A stretch of DNA of 52,309 nt from Basidiobolus ranarum (taxonomy: Eukaryota; Basidiobolomycota; Basidiobolomycetes; Basidiobolales). Position numbers and translations under genes: made by a program. The stretch lies in the NCBI GenBank assembly GCA_040143965.1, contig JASJQH010006890.1, positions 1 to 52,309 of the forward strand, written 5' to 3'. The notes beneath the pieces are model-generated. The model was not told the DNA's origin and did no database searches. It saw only the letters and a program-made list of their open reading frames with translations. Of this stretch, positions 33,954 through 44,715 are shown piece by piece (position 1 is the stretch's first letter; each line of letters starts with the position of its first letter).

Positions 33954-36059
33954 TTATTTGGAGAAGTTGTGAATTGGTACGGGATCGATGGTATCCGCTG
34001 GGCTGAAACCAAATAATTGTCCAAGGAACCATAATTGCCCTTCACTAGCACGCTTGATGTTTTCAGAAATTCTGAATCCATGTTGTTCTCCTTCAAAAGT
34101 AACATAAGCAACGGGGATTTTGTTGTTCTTCAATGCATTTACCATAGTTTCTGCTTGATTTGGTGGAACAACCTTGTCTTCTAAACCTTGGAAAAATATG
34201 ATGGGGTTTTGAATGTTATTGACAAAATGAATGGGTGATCTCTCATGATAGATTTGTTTGGATTCTGGGTAGGGACCGATGAGACGATCCATATATCTGG
34301 CCTCGAATTTGTGTGTGTCTTGAACCAAGAGTTCCAAGTCACTAACTCCATAATGACTAGCGCCAGCGCTGTAAACCTCTGGACGGAAGGCAAGACAAGC
34401 CAAAGTGGTATATCCACCAGCAGAGCCACCACTGATGGCCAAACGTTTGGAATCAACCAAGCCACGGTCAACCAAATACTTGGCAGCATTACAACAATCT
34501 TCAACGTCCACAATTCCCCAGTTGCCTAAAAGTCGTTGACGGAATTCTCTACCATAGCCGGAACTTCCACCATAATTAACATCTACAACAGCAAATCCAC
34601 GAGATGTCCAATAAAGAATCTTTGCGTTGAAGTATGCGTGTGATTGCGAAGTGGGTCCTCCATGAGTGAGTGTTAAGAGTGGTGGCAATTCACCCTTGGG
34701 TGCTTGATATTTGTCATTTTTAGGGGGATAGAAATAACCATATGCCACCTTGTCATTTTCAGTAGGAAAAGTAATCGACTCAGGAACTGAGATAATGTAG
34801 TCGGGGATCTTTTCACCTTCAGCTTTTTCCTTTTCGGTCAAATTGAAGAGGACTTTTTGTTCGGATACACTGTAGATAACCAAAGTCATCTCTTTACTTG
34901 GACTTCCACCAACAAAAGCAACCAGATCTTGTTTATCATCAGGATGTTGTAAAGCGTGGACGTCGGAGATGACGGTGTATGGAGTGGACAATTCAGTCAT
35001 TGTCTGATTTTTTGTGTCTATCAATTGAAGTTGGGAAGTACCTAGATTGGCACAAGTTGCTACTATCTTGGAAGGATCAGATAGAAGACCCGAGTAGTTG
35101 GAATTACCAAACCTCCAATCCGGAACACCAAATTCCAAGTTCAAAGGATTTTTCATTAATAACTTCGCTTCTCTTTGTTCGGTGTCATACTTGAACAAAT
35201 TCCAGAATCCTGGTTTGTCCGATACATAAATAAGTGATCCATTTGCAGAGAATCTTGGCTGAACAATACTCTCTTCGTCACCTACAAGCTCCTTATTCTC
35301 CTTTGGAACAATCTTCCTGCCATTCTCTTCAATGGTCAATAAGCATAATTGAGTGTTATCCCAAACCATGTTAGGATGATCCCAAGTGATGTAAGATATT
35401 TGAGACAAGTTGGTAGGATTGAATCGTGGTGTGGAGTAGAAGTCATGGCCACTAACAAGTTCACCAATTTCGAATTCACCTTCTGGAAGGTCTAACCTTA
35501 CATATACCAAAGTATTCTCTACTTGATCAGGGCTATCAGAATCGCTATGTTTCTCCTGTACACAAACCAAATATTTCCCGCTAGGATGAATATCTGCGTT
35601 AGCAAAACGTAATTTCTTATTTTCGGGAGTTATAGGGACGAATTTGTTGCTCTCTTTCAAGGAAGTTTTATAAAGTCGAAAGTCATAGTCGTTAGAGAAT
35701 ACCACTGTTTGACCTTTAACACTATAAGAGCCACCACCATATTCGTGTACACCTAAACAGTACAAATAAACATAACTATTGGTTAGGTCAATCCCAGAAA
35801 CTCTTCTTTAAAGTAAACTCTTACGGGTTCTCACGCTATATTCCGAGGTAGTTATCTCCGTAGGTTTATCTCCTTTAGGAGAGTCAAGTTTTTTACACAA
35901 CAATACCATGCGGCCTTTCTCTTCAGGGCGAGCCTCAACCCAATATACCGAGTTCGTCTCGGGCTCCACTTGAACATCACTTATTGAGGAGGAGGCGGAA
36001 GCCAATAAAGAAGCAGAAAGGGGACTTTCCCAAGAACCATATGAACGTGTCTCAACCAT
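33954..36059 (-). CDS. Prolyl-oligopeptidase family (S9C) acyl/dipeptidyl peptidase
   Basis: A cytosolic-type serine peptidase of the alpha/beta-hydrolase fold with a beta-propeller lid. Two exons on the minus strand (35825-36059, 33954-35752) join in phase to 677 residues. The start at 36059 (MVETRSYGSWESPLSASLLA) is the first ATG followed by the conserved YGSWxSPL opening of this family. The propeller follows, with VHEYGGGSYSV, YVSDKPGFWNLF and VISDVHAL. The catalytic domain runs LLTLTHGGPTSQSHAYFN, VVDVNYGGSSGYGREFR, and ISGGSAGGYTTLACLAF with the nucleophile Ser. The acid is Asp of GLEDKVVPP and the base is His of EGEQHGFR. All three catalytic residues are present, and there is no signal peptide or membrane anchor. 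The YGSWxSP start suits the S9C acylaminoacyl-peptidase-like branch. Confidence 0.94.
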
Positions 36060-36482
36060 AATGAAGACCAAGTATGAAAGTTTGCATAATTCCTTGCGGA
36101 ATTTTTAATATCAAAAGGGCAATTACGTAAATCAAAACACTCTATAGAATCCAATAGAGTATTTACCGAGCATTGAAGATCATTGATAAATTCGATTGGG
36201 ATGGAATTTTCACACCATTGGTGCTTTCATGGAATTTTCCCATCATGAGAATTTGTACTTGGGATTTGGTACTTTCAAACAAACTACTGACAAGATGAAA
36301 TTCATCGATGCATTTGATACAATTTAGATTGAATCCACAACTTTGTAAACAAAATCATTTTAAGATACGTGTTTCAAATGATGCTCTCGGTTAGAAAATT
36401 CACTTAAAAGTCCGCAGAAAGACACTACGAACTGGAAGTAAATAGTGTATATCCAAGAACACAATCAACTGGATAATTCACA
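36060..36482. promoter_or_regulatory. Divergent promoter gap, S9 peptidase / secreted protein
   Basis: A 423-bp gap between divergent starts. GGAATTTTC(A/C)CA occurs twice (36200-36211, 36233-36244), and near-palindromic CACCATTGGTG lies at 36212-36222, all about 250-280 bp before the secreted-protein ATG. These could be operator-like but are unproven. Confidence 0.4.
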
Positions 36483-37724
36483 ATGCATCTACCCATTCCT
36501 ACTCCCAAAGCCACCCTCTCCATCTCCTACCTGTGCTTGGCATTGGGGTTATTTCGAGGAGTCTACAGCGAAGAGAAAAATAATCAAGATTCAGAGATTG
36601 ACGAAGAACAGATTGGTCAAGCCTTGGAATTGGCCAGAGCACTATTGAACAGCCAAGAAGCTTCGAAGTTAGGAACCTCAGATAGAAAAGTGAGCAGCCA
36701 ATATCCGAATCCAAATATCGATTTAATCCAAAATTTACTAAAAGGGCTCACAGGAAATCCCAACCTCGATTCAGGTGATGACTTGAATCTACCTGGAAAC
36801 AATCAGTTGATCGAAAATGAAAGAGATATATATCCGTATCGTGAATCTTCTGGGTCAACCTATCAGTTTCCTCGCCAAAGTCAATCTTCAACGAATAAAC
36901 CTGGCCTTTATTACCCAAAGACGTCGATATATCAATATGGGGAAGGTCCCTCACAATCCATCTTCCAAAGCTCTGATCCATCCTACGCGAAATCTTATCA
37001 ATCCGGAGGGATGTATAAGCCACTCAGAGACAATGGGTATCTAATGCCTGGTTATCGAGATCCAAGAGACAAGCCAAACACGGAGGAGGCTTCTTCTTCA
37101 AGATTAGTACAGTCCATCGCCACGCTTCGACAGGAAGTCAGAAGGCTGCGATTGAACAACAGACTGGCTAAACAAACTGTCGATGAACTTCAAAAGGCCA
37201 CTAAAGATATCGGGGAACTTCGAGTGCTCATGACGCAGATGTTCATTAAAGGAAAGGTCTCTAAAAAATTCTCACCTACACCTACGCCCAAACTCAAGCC
37301 TAAGAGTCCAAAACCCGCCAAGACCCCTAAAGTCCCTAATACATATACTAATTCGGATGTTGCTAGCTACTACAAAAATGGAGGCATGAAGGACTTTGAT
37401 ATGTATTCTACTTTATCGGATATCGCCCAAGTACCAAAAGAGGTACCAACCACAGCCAATATCACCTCCTTGCCTTTGGAGCTTCGTAATGCGGTAAATA
37501 TGACCAACTTGAAGTCCACACCTGACGGTTACCTTATTGGGGATGGGTTTGCATATAAGAACGGCTATTGGTATAAAGATGGCTATTGGTACAAAAATGG
37601 ATTTTACTGGGAAAATGGCAAATGGTATAATGACAAAATTGAGATTGCACCTCAAAGTAATTGCAATTCCACGTTACCTTGTCTTTTAGGAAATCCGCCA
37701 CCGGTTCCTTCTTCATTGCAATGA
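36483..37724 (+). CDS. Secreted protein with coiled coil and C-terminal aromatic (YWYK-N-G) repeats
   Basis: An intronless 413-residue frame. The N-terminus is a probable signal peptide (hydrophobic LSISYLCLALGLFRGVYS, residues about 12-29) before an acidic segment. The middle (residues 60-200) is Ser/Tyr/Pro/Gln-rich. A likely coiled coil follows at about 208-255 (SIATLRQEVRRLRLNNRLAK, then VDELQKATKDIGELR). A Lys-Pro linker comes next (PTPTPKLKPKSPKPAKTPK). Near the C-terminus, about residues 350-385, the repeats NGYWYKDGYWYKNGFYWENG then KWYND occur, three to four copies of a G-x-W/Y-Y-(K/E)-(D/N) unit. They resemble the aromatic-Gly repeats of bacterial choline/glucan-binding proteins. 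Two late Cys could form one disulfide. I recognise no family; a wall- or matrix-associated protein is inferred. Confidence 0.75.
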   Translation: MHLPIPTPKATLSISYLCLALGLFRGVYSEEKNNQDSEIDEEQIGQALELARALLNSQEASKLGTSDRKVSSQYPNPNIDLIQNLLKGLTGNPNLDSGDDLNLPGNNQLIENERDIYPYRESSGSTYQFPRQSQSSTNKPGLYYPKTSIYQYGEGPSQSIFQSSDPSYAKSYQSGGMYKPLRDNGYLMPGYRDPRDKPNTEEASSSRLVQSIATLRQEVRRLRLNNRLAKQTVDELQKATKDIGELRVLMTQMFIKGKVSKKFSPTPTPKLKPKSPKPAKTPKVPNTYTNSDVASYYKNGGMKDFDMYSTLSDIAQVPKEVPTTANITSLPLELRNAVNMTNLKSTPDGYLIGDGFAYKNGYWYKDGYWYKNGFYWENGKWYNDKIEIAPQSNCNSTLPCLLGNPPPVPSSLQ

Positions 37725-38036
37725 TTGATTGGAAGTAATAAATTAAATTTTGCCACCTGTTATAGGGCCTAGATGATAACATAGATTGGATCAATTTTCA
37801 TCCGAGGAGGACATCTTAGTTTATTATTGACGAGTGTTGAGTATTACTGAGAATCAACTGTATTGGCTGTTTATAATGGCAAATTAATATAGTTGGTTAG
37901 AAAATTACAGAAGGATCGAAGGGGAAAAATACAAATGAAAGGTGTAAACATTACGAAAACACATCGGAGGTAGGTGTAGGTGTAGGTGAGTGAACATGAC
38001 GAAATAAACAAAAGGTCTATACTAATTATTATGCAA
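37725..38036. other. 3' gap between convergent genes
   Basis: A 312-bp AT-rich spacer holding the 3' UTRs of the secreted protein (+) and LCB2 (-). It includes GTAGGTGTAGGTGTAGGTG at 37970-37988, a short 6-bp tandem run. No gene seen. Confidence 0.5.
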
Positions 38037-39644
38037 TTATGTACGATTCTTGTTGACTTTGAGGAGCATTCTATCACCAATCTCGTCGATTTGCTGAATA
38101 ACCCAATCTAAATCTTCTTTCGTATGTGCTGAGGACAAACAGAAACGTACTCTACCACTCACAATAGGTGTGGCAGGGTAAGCTACTACTACGACAGCGA
38201 TGCCACGCTCGAGACATTCCCGGGAAAATGCTGGGATCTTAGCTGGGTTGAATAACATCAGTGGTACGACTGGGGATTGTTCATGTCCATAAACAATGAA
38301 TCCTTTTTGGCGGAGTTCTTTAGCGAAGTACTTGCTGTTATTAGCCAATGATTCAAGTCTATGTTTGCCATCATCGGTTCCATCTTCACCCATAATGATG
38401 CTCATAGAGGTGATCACCTGTTGTAGTACTGGGATAGACATGGGCTCAGCATAGACAGAAGAATGGCACGTTACACGTAAGTAATCGATGAGGTTCTTAT
38501 CACCAGCAATGTAACCACCAGCGGCACCAAAACTTTTGGTGAATGTACCCATAAGGATGTCAACCTCAGATGGATCTATTCCCCAAAAGTCGCAGACACC
38601 ACGGCCTCGAGCTCCGAGAGCTCCAATGGAATGGGCTTCATCGATGTAAAGGTAAAATTTGTACTTCTTTTTCAACTCAATGATTTCGGGAAGGCGGACA
38701 ATGCTACCCTCCATACTGTAAAGTCCCTCAACAATCAAGACGATCTTCTTCCATGGACGATGAGTACGTGGTTGACCTTGAGCGATGGACTCACGAAGAA
38801 CTTGCTCTAAGCTTTCCATATTATTATGACCAAACACTTTAATAGCAGCTCCGGATAGTCTAGCACCACTGATGATAGAAGAATGATTAAGCTCATCAGA
38901 AATGATCAAGCAGCCTTTGGAAACCAAGGAGGGAAGAGTAGTGGAGTTGGTAGCAAAGCCCATACTAACAATAATAGAGTCCTCCTTTCCGACAAAGCGA
39001 GCAACCAAGGCCTCAGCTTCTTGATGAAGTTGGGAGGTACCAGTTTCCATACGACTACTAGCCATGGCAATACCATATTTACGGATGGAATCTTCGACGG
39101 CGACGGCACAAGCTCCTTCATTTTGAGCGAATCCCAAGTAGTTGTACGACGAAAGGTTAAGAACTTCACGAGTTTTCCCGGTATATCTAAAGGTAGTGTT
39201 GAAATCATGGCTAACGCGTTCGATTAAAGTGAGAGTACGGCCTGGGACCCCTGTGGTAGGACGATTAAAACAATCACTGATACGACGGTATAAGCGACGA
39301 CGATAAAACGACTCGAAATCGGAAAGAATAGGAGCATAACCGTTCTGGAAACTGAAAGGGGCATACTCAGCACTCTTGAATCTCTTTCCAAAGAAGTCAC
39401 GAATATGACCGAAAATGATGAGAACTATGTAACCAAAGTATGTGGAAATTAAGATGAAAAGTGGGACATTCTCAAGCTCCTCAGGTTCTGACTCGGCGGG
39501 TTGTTGAGAAGTGGGAGAAACGAGTGTATTAATGGGTTCTTTTAAAAGGGGGGGAGTTAGAAGTTCTTTGCTCGGGCTGAGGTTAGCTTCAGTTATGTTG
39601 GTGTTTTTAAGAAACTCAAGGTTAGCTCTTTTTCCTTTGCCCAT
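38037..39644 (-). CDS. LCB2: Serine palmitoyltransferase subunit 2 (LCB2)
   Basis: The catalytic, PLP-binding subunit of the ER enzyme that condenses serine with palmitoyl-CoA, the first committed step of sphingolipid synthesis. It is an intronless 535-residue frame, close to yeast Lcb2 (561). One membrane segment (residues about 60-80, VPLFILISTYFGYIVLIIFG) precedes the catalytic domain. Motifs: SSYNYLGFAQNEGACAV, SSRMETGTSQLHQEAEALVA, ISDELNHSSIISGARLSGA, VEGLYSMEGSIVRLPEI and YIDEAHSIGALGARGRGVCD. The PLP lysine lies in GTFTKSFGAAGGYIAG. The C-terminus has GRVRFCLSSAHTKEDLDWV. All expected residues (His stacking on PLP, Asp, Lys) are present. The lack of introns in a window full of them is notable. 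Confidence 0.97.
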   Translation of the reverse strand: MGKGKRANLEFLKNTNITEANLSPSKELLTPPLLKEPINTLVSPTSQQPAESEPEELENVPLFILISTYFGYIVLIIFGHIRDFFGKRFKSAEYAPFSFQNGYAPILSDFESFYRRRLYRRISDCFNRPTTGVPGRTLTLIERVSHDFNTTFRYTGKTREVLNLSSYNYLGFAQNEGACAVAVEDSIRKYGIAMASSRMETGTSQLHQEAEALVARFVGKEDSIIVSMGFATNSTTLPSLVSKGCLIISDELNHSSIISGARLSGAAIKVFGHNNMESLEQVLRESIAQGQPRTHRPWKKIVLIVEGLYSMEGSIVRLPEIIELKKKYKFYLYIDEAHSIGALGARGRGVCDFWGIDPSEVDILMGTFTKSFGAAGGYIAGDKNLIDYLRVTCHSSVYAEPMSIPVLQQVITSMSIIMGEDGTDDGKHRLESLANNSKYFAKELRQKGFIVYGHEQSPVVPLMLFNPAKIPAFSRECLERGIAVVVVAYPATPIVSGRVRFCLSSAHTKEDLDWVIQQIDEIGDRMLLKVNKNRT

Positions 39645-40616
39645 GTTGTCTAAATATCAAGGTCAAGAGTAACTATTAGTTGATAGAATCCAAAAAATGA
39701 GCACCGGTCGAATGAATTTATAGGATGAAAGATTTGAAAAGAAAACAAATTGAATGGATGTTTATGGTCAAATGTCTACTAAATATATGGACAAGTCTCG
39801 AGTTTTTTTTCATCCCTCAATGGTCTTGTTCCAACCCCAAATTAATCGGGAAGAGGGATCACCCGCTCTGAGTGGATGAGCGAGTGGATGGGTGAATGAA
39901 TGGAAAAAGTTCAATGGATCGGCAAAATCAATAAAAGTCACTAACCCGTTCTCTGCTTGCACAACAACAGTAGCAAATGACATACGCGGCAAGGTATATA
40001 TCGTAAGAAATCATGCGCCGGTGTGTAAGGCTTTGCTATAGAGATTTGCTTTCTGCTAACGAAACACCGAGGCACCGAAACCACATGTTGATTAATCACA
40101 TATTACGTTTGATGAAGCATTGTGTAAACAAAAAAACCTACTAATCGGTTCATCAGTCACCCAATTGATTGGACCATATCTATTCTATGCTACTTTAGGG
40201 GCCACGCACGAATATCCGATCGCCGGATTTGTTGTGCCACACTTTTCTACATCAACTAAGTAGGGCTCAAGACTGCATTTCAATGACGATGTCGCAAACA
40301 TTAGGAAAGTATTTGTCATGCCTACCTGAATAGGTGACTCATGTCATGCAAACTTGTTTTTCATGTCCAGGCTCAGAGGATATGATGGTAGAAGTTCAAA
40401 CTTGGCAGTTGGTGTAATAGTAAAGGAAGAGTTAGGATGGAAGCCTTTGAATCCATATTTACCCGTTTGCTATTTATCTTGAAGCGCTCTAGGCCTAAAT
40501 GGCATAGATTTCGGAAGAGACGGAGCATATCACATCTAATCTTAATCATTGCTATTAGTCGTTGTTTGCTGCTAACCATCGTTGGTTACTATTTCCATTG
40601 GTTGCATACGAAGATT

Positions 40617-40726
40617 CCATTCCAGGTCGGACTGTCATTTGCTCTGATTGATTATTCTATTACATTGTTATCCATTCCAGGTCGGACTGTCATTTGCTCT
40701 GATTGATTATTCTATTACATTGTTAT
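40617..40726. repeat. Exact 55-bp tandem duplication
   Basis: The unit beginning CCATTCCAGGTCGGACTGTC at 40617 is repeated head-to-tail at 40672 with no visible difference, so the duplication is recent. Confidence 0.9.
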
Positions 40727-40920
40727 CATTGTTATTCTTATTCTGCTACATTGTTCTCATTGTATTCTTATTCTATTGTATTGGATATTGTATTGTCCGA
40801 TCAAAACGAACCTTAATCGAGGTGTCTATTCTAGGGTGCTATTTTGCTTCCAATGGATACGCATACTCTGAGATGTAGTAGTCATGAGTGGTGTTAATAT
40901 TGGGACACCAAAACATTCCC

Positions 40921-40958
40921 ATCAATTATAGAAATCAATTATAGAAATCAATTATAGG
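40921..40958. repeat. 13-bp tandem repeat x3
   Basis: ATCAATTATAGAA is repeated at 40921-40933 and 40934-40946, then ATCAATTATAGG. Looser ATCAATTACAGG and ATCAATAAGGG phrases follow. Confidence 0.85.
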
Positions 40959-41413
40959 ATATCGCATCAATTACAGGCATCAATAAGGGATATCTCATCC
41001 ATGATAAGCATCGATATAGGTTATCGGGGTATAAACAGTTCCTTTTTGCGAGATATATGTATCAAGCTTTGATTAACATAAGATTTGGAAGAGATATGGA
41101 TAAATATGAGGTTAGTTTTAGGCAATTCCGATTATAACTTTCTCCATTTGACTTAGTTGTGGTACATGGTTTCAAATCACGTAAGTACAATATGACAGTG
41201 ACACTGGCAGTGGCTGATGAAAGTGTATATTCTTTTTTCATGATCAACAGACAGACACATGATATTTTGGATTCATATTAGTATCAGAATGGCTGAGACA
41301 GCTGAGAAGGTGTGAATAAATGATGGTAAAAACAAATACACGAGAAACAGTAAAGGTGAGTAGTAGAAGCAAGCGGTAACAAAGAAATAACAAGTACAAC
41401 GGAGACAAATAAA

Positions 41414-43767
41414 TTATTGGAGTAGTTGTGCTTTTTGTGATAGTTTGTGTGGCTCGTTCAATAGATAAACAAGTTCACGTGTCTCCACTGAATCTAACAA
41501 TCGAACTGTAACTTTTCTGGCATCTCCAACACCCAAGCCCTAAATGAAGCAAATGAATTGAATATCGTACTTGTTGCACATTTTAAAATATCTTTACCCG
41601 TACCTTAACTAAGGGGAAGAGCTTGGAGCCAATCTCCTGTTTTCTGTCTGCCTCTGGTTTGGCGTCTAGGGATGCAACCAGCTTCTCTGCTTCAGGGCTG
41701 AGGGGAAACTTTTGAGTAAGTGAAGCATTCGAAGAGGGTGGCTGACTCTCAACCATTCCAAATGATTTTTTGGCTTCATGGACCTTATTGGCTAAGAAAT
41801 CGGGGTTTTGTAGAAGCTTAGCTCTCTCAGTCTTGGTTAGACCAAGTAGCAACTCCGTAATATCAGCTGATCTTTCTCTTTGAATGGCAGATATCAATTC
41901 GTGGAGTTGCTGTCTTTCAGCCTCAGGGCTAAGAACCCGGTTAGATTCATCAAAGGCACTGCTTCCTAATGACGTGCGGATTTCCAGGGCCTTGGAAAGG
42001 TATGTTAGAATGGATTCGAATATAAATATTAAGTGAGTTGATTACCTTCTCCTCTAGAGCGTTAGGGAATGAGAGAAGTAGAATGACATCATCGATCTTC
42101 ATCTTTAAAATCACTTCGTTGATTTTGGTAATTTCATGTTCAGCAATGGAGGACATAGTGCGTAATTGAGAAGTGAGTCTAGACCCCAAAATCTCATTTC
42201 TGGTCTGAGTAGAAAAAGAGGCTAGTAGGGTGGGGTTTAAGACGAGTCCATTATCACCACTGAAGCCTCCATCACTCTCTTCAATTTTACCTGAAGTGGA
42301 TGAGGTTGTACCAAATGTAGCAGAAAGTCTAGCTTCCCTAATGCTTTTGGGTTCAGCGATACACACGACAATAGGCTTTGAACGAATGATCCGTCCGTTC
42401 ATTTCAACCAACGCCTTGGTGGCATCTTCGGCGTTGCGGAAACTCACAAAGCCAAACCCTTTGGATTTCAAAGTACTCTCATTCATCATAACACGGGCGC
42501 TGATGATATGACCCAAGTGACGGAATTCGTAAAAGAGATCAGAGCTCATAATAGATGGATCAAGGTTTTTGATGTACAAATTGCATGGATCTAATCCGGC
42601 AATCACGGCAGCCATAGGATCTTTGTACTCAATCTGGGAGCTAGGAGGCGAAGTGTTGTAGTCAGCTTGATACTGTTGAGAAATGGACATGTTGTTGAAG
42701 TAATTGGTGAATTCTGTGGAGTCTGAGCTCGAAAGTGATGGGGTAGGGGGCTTGAAAAGATCAGCATTCAATCCAGGACGGCCACGCATACTTCCTGACA
42801 TACTGCCCATTCTGATGGAACCTCCGGGTTTTTTCTCTCTTGGTACATATTGAGTGAGCGAGCTAATATTTCGGTTAGTGAAGTGATAGAGAGATCAAAA
42901 ATCAAAATAATACCAACATTGTAGATCCTTTGTATTCAGCAGCACTCTATGTAAAGACTGATTAGATGAGTTTCAAACGATACAAAAACATGTAATTTAC
43001 CAATCTTTCGTAGGCAGCATTGGCATCTTCAATATTCCAATATTGAATCAAACCAAAGCCACGGAAAGTGCCATTCTCATCCATACCAAGTTTGCAAAGG
43101 TAGATATGTCCAATTTCACGAAACATAGTATAGAAAGATACATCATCGGCTTCAGGTGCCAAATGTTTGATCATAATAGTTTGACAAGGTGGTTCGATCT
43201 CCGTTCTTCCACTATTGGGGTCGAAGAAAGTCAAGCCCATCAATCCTTTGTGCGCCTTCATGTATGTGTTATTCATTGTAGCGAATGCTCTTTCAGCTAA
43301 AACGATAGATGTTATACATTTAGGACATAGAATAAGAAAAGAGAAATGAAGAAACTACATACTTTCGCGCGGGGTATTAAATTCAAGTATGCAGCCAACC
43401 AGAGATGTAGCATTAGATGGATAACGGATACTGAAACCAAACAAGTCAGTGGAGTTGAAATTATTAATAAGTAATATTGATTATTACCTTCTAGGATGGG
43501 TAGTCTTGAACATCGCTCTTAAATCGTCAAATGTTGCCGTTTGAGGAATAGTGCGTACGTAGAGTATATTCTCAGTGAAAGTAGGTATAGAGGGTTGCTT
43601 TGCGGAAGCAGAAAAGCATGACTCCAAGCTAGAAGCCGAGCCATTGGACTTCATTGATAGGCTGCCTTTATTGCTGTTCATTTCCTACGTTATAAAAAGA
43701 ACTTTTAATTACCAGTGCTATATAGCAACATCTAAAATAAGGGTACCTTGTAAGTATGAGTAAGCAT
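41414..43767 (-). CDS. Rrm4-type RNA-binding protein: three RRMs plus MLLE repeats
   Basis: Closest in plan to Ustilago maydis Rrm4, which carries mRNAs on moving early endosomes. The minus-strand start is probably 43767 (MLTHTYK, spliced to EMNSNKG); 43681 is an in-frame alternative. RRM1 reads ILYVRTIPQTATFDDLRAMF. RRM2 is TIMIKHLAPEADDVSFYTMF, with HIYLCKLGMDENGTFRGFGL. After a Gly/Ser/Met-rich spacer, RRM3 is DPCNLYIKNLDPSIMSSDLF, with KSKGFGFVSF as RNP1. C-terminal helical blocks look like MLLE/PABC domains: KINEVILKMKIDDVILLL, SADITELLLGLTKTERAKLL, then KQEIGSKLFPLVKGLGVGDA and VTVRLLDSVETRELVYLLNE. The last keeps the KLFPLV...LLDS MLLE pattern. Length is roughly 640-660 residues versus 792 in U. 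maydis. A poly(A)-binding protein is excluded: there are only three RRMs and several MLLEs. Confidence 0.88.
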
Positions 43768-44715
43768 AGCAACTTTTCAGCGATAGAGAGGTGTATTAAT
43801 AAGAGGGATAAAGTTGAAAGTGGTAGAGTGTGAGAAGTGCTGAAGTAAAAGAGAAGAAGTCACTGGCTTGAAGGAAGAGAGCAATTTAAGAAGTTGTCGC
43901 TTAACAATACTGTGCACCTTATTTGTATCCCGAGGAGGACGAATATAGGAAAATATAATTTAAAAAAGGGGGGAAATAATTAGGTGATTGGTGGGATCCA
44001 ATAAAATTAAGAGGAAATTGGTAGGTATTTCAATTAAATAAGTGAAAGTAGTGTAAATAGGAACAGGAATGGAAAACACATCAAATCAAAGCAATAAGCA
44101 CAAAAGTAACACCACAACATTAAGATGGGAGCTACACAACATTAAGATGGGAGCTACATATATGATACCAATAAATTCAGTGACCAATCTCTACTATTGG
44201 CTGCACTGGCAGTAGAATTGCTGAATCGTACATCACAATATTGAATGTCATCTCTATTAGAAGTTACTCTCAGGATTGCTGCAATAACAACGATGTTTTG
44301 ATTACGGTGCTTAAGGATTCGAGGTCCGAATTCGGTGCAGTCGATCTCCTTTTTAAACCATTCATCCCTAGAATGCGGATGTGAAACTAGCTTCAACACG
44401 CAACATGTTCACCTAGACCATCCCCTCAATGCCCTGCAGGACTAGCAAGGGAAGCCTTAAATATGCGTAAAAGTAAGAGAAATACCAAATCAGCTGAGCG
44501 CAAGTGAGAACAACGGCAACTGTGGCTTAGGTTACATTGCCTGCTTCTGAATTGGCATCATACTAGTTAGGAATTGGATCAATCACAATGGAGATGTAAA
44601 AGGATTATTTCAGATCTGAGTTTATTGTAATAACGAGTGAATAATTTATACAATGGGAAAAGAATGGTAATACCAAATTCAATGCCAGGTTGAAGATATT
44701 GGCGATATTAAAAAC
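43768..44715. other. Gene-free stretch with 22-bp duplication
   Basis: Upstream region of the Rrm4-type gene (purine-rich on the plus strand at 43790-43990, that is CT-rich on the coding strand) and the 3' side of citrate synthase. The minus-strand frame at 44154-44399 (81 codons) has no recognised motif and ends next to the duplicated unit; it is left out. Confidence 0.4.
44113..44156. repeat. Exact 22-bp tandem duplication
   Basis: CACAACATTAAGATGGGAGC plus TA occurs at 44113-44134 and again at 44135-44156. Confidence 0.9.

Larger units (their letters stand above)
39645..41413. other. Long gene-free stretch with repeats, 1.77 kb
   Basis: Upstream DNA of LCB2 plus the 3' side of the Rrm4-type gene. 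It contains the 55-bp duplication (40617-40726), pyrimidine-rich TTATTCTATTG-type runs (40726-40790) and a 13-bp tandem repeat (40921-40958). The frame at 40437-40706 (hydrophobic, 89 codons) runs into the duplication and lacks any homolog I know; it is left out. Confidence 0.4.

Noticed and set aside
40437-40706. 89-codon hydrophobic frame that could be a small membrane protein
   Set aside because: Its C-terminal part lies inside the recent 55-bp duplication and its hydrophobicity comes from TTATT-rich low-complexity DNA.
44154-44399. 81-codon minus-strand frame near citrate synthase
   Set aside because: No recognisable domain; its end coincides with the 22-bp duplication, which suggests chance.
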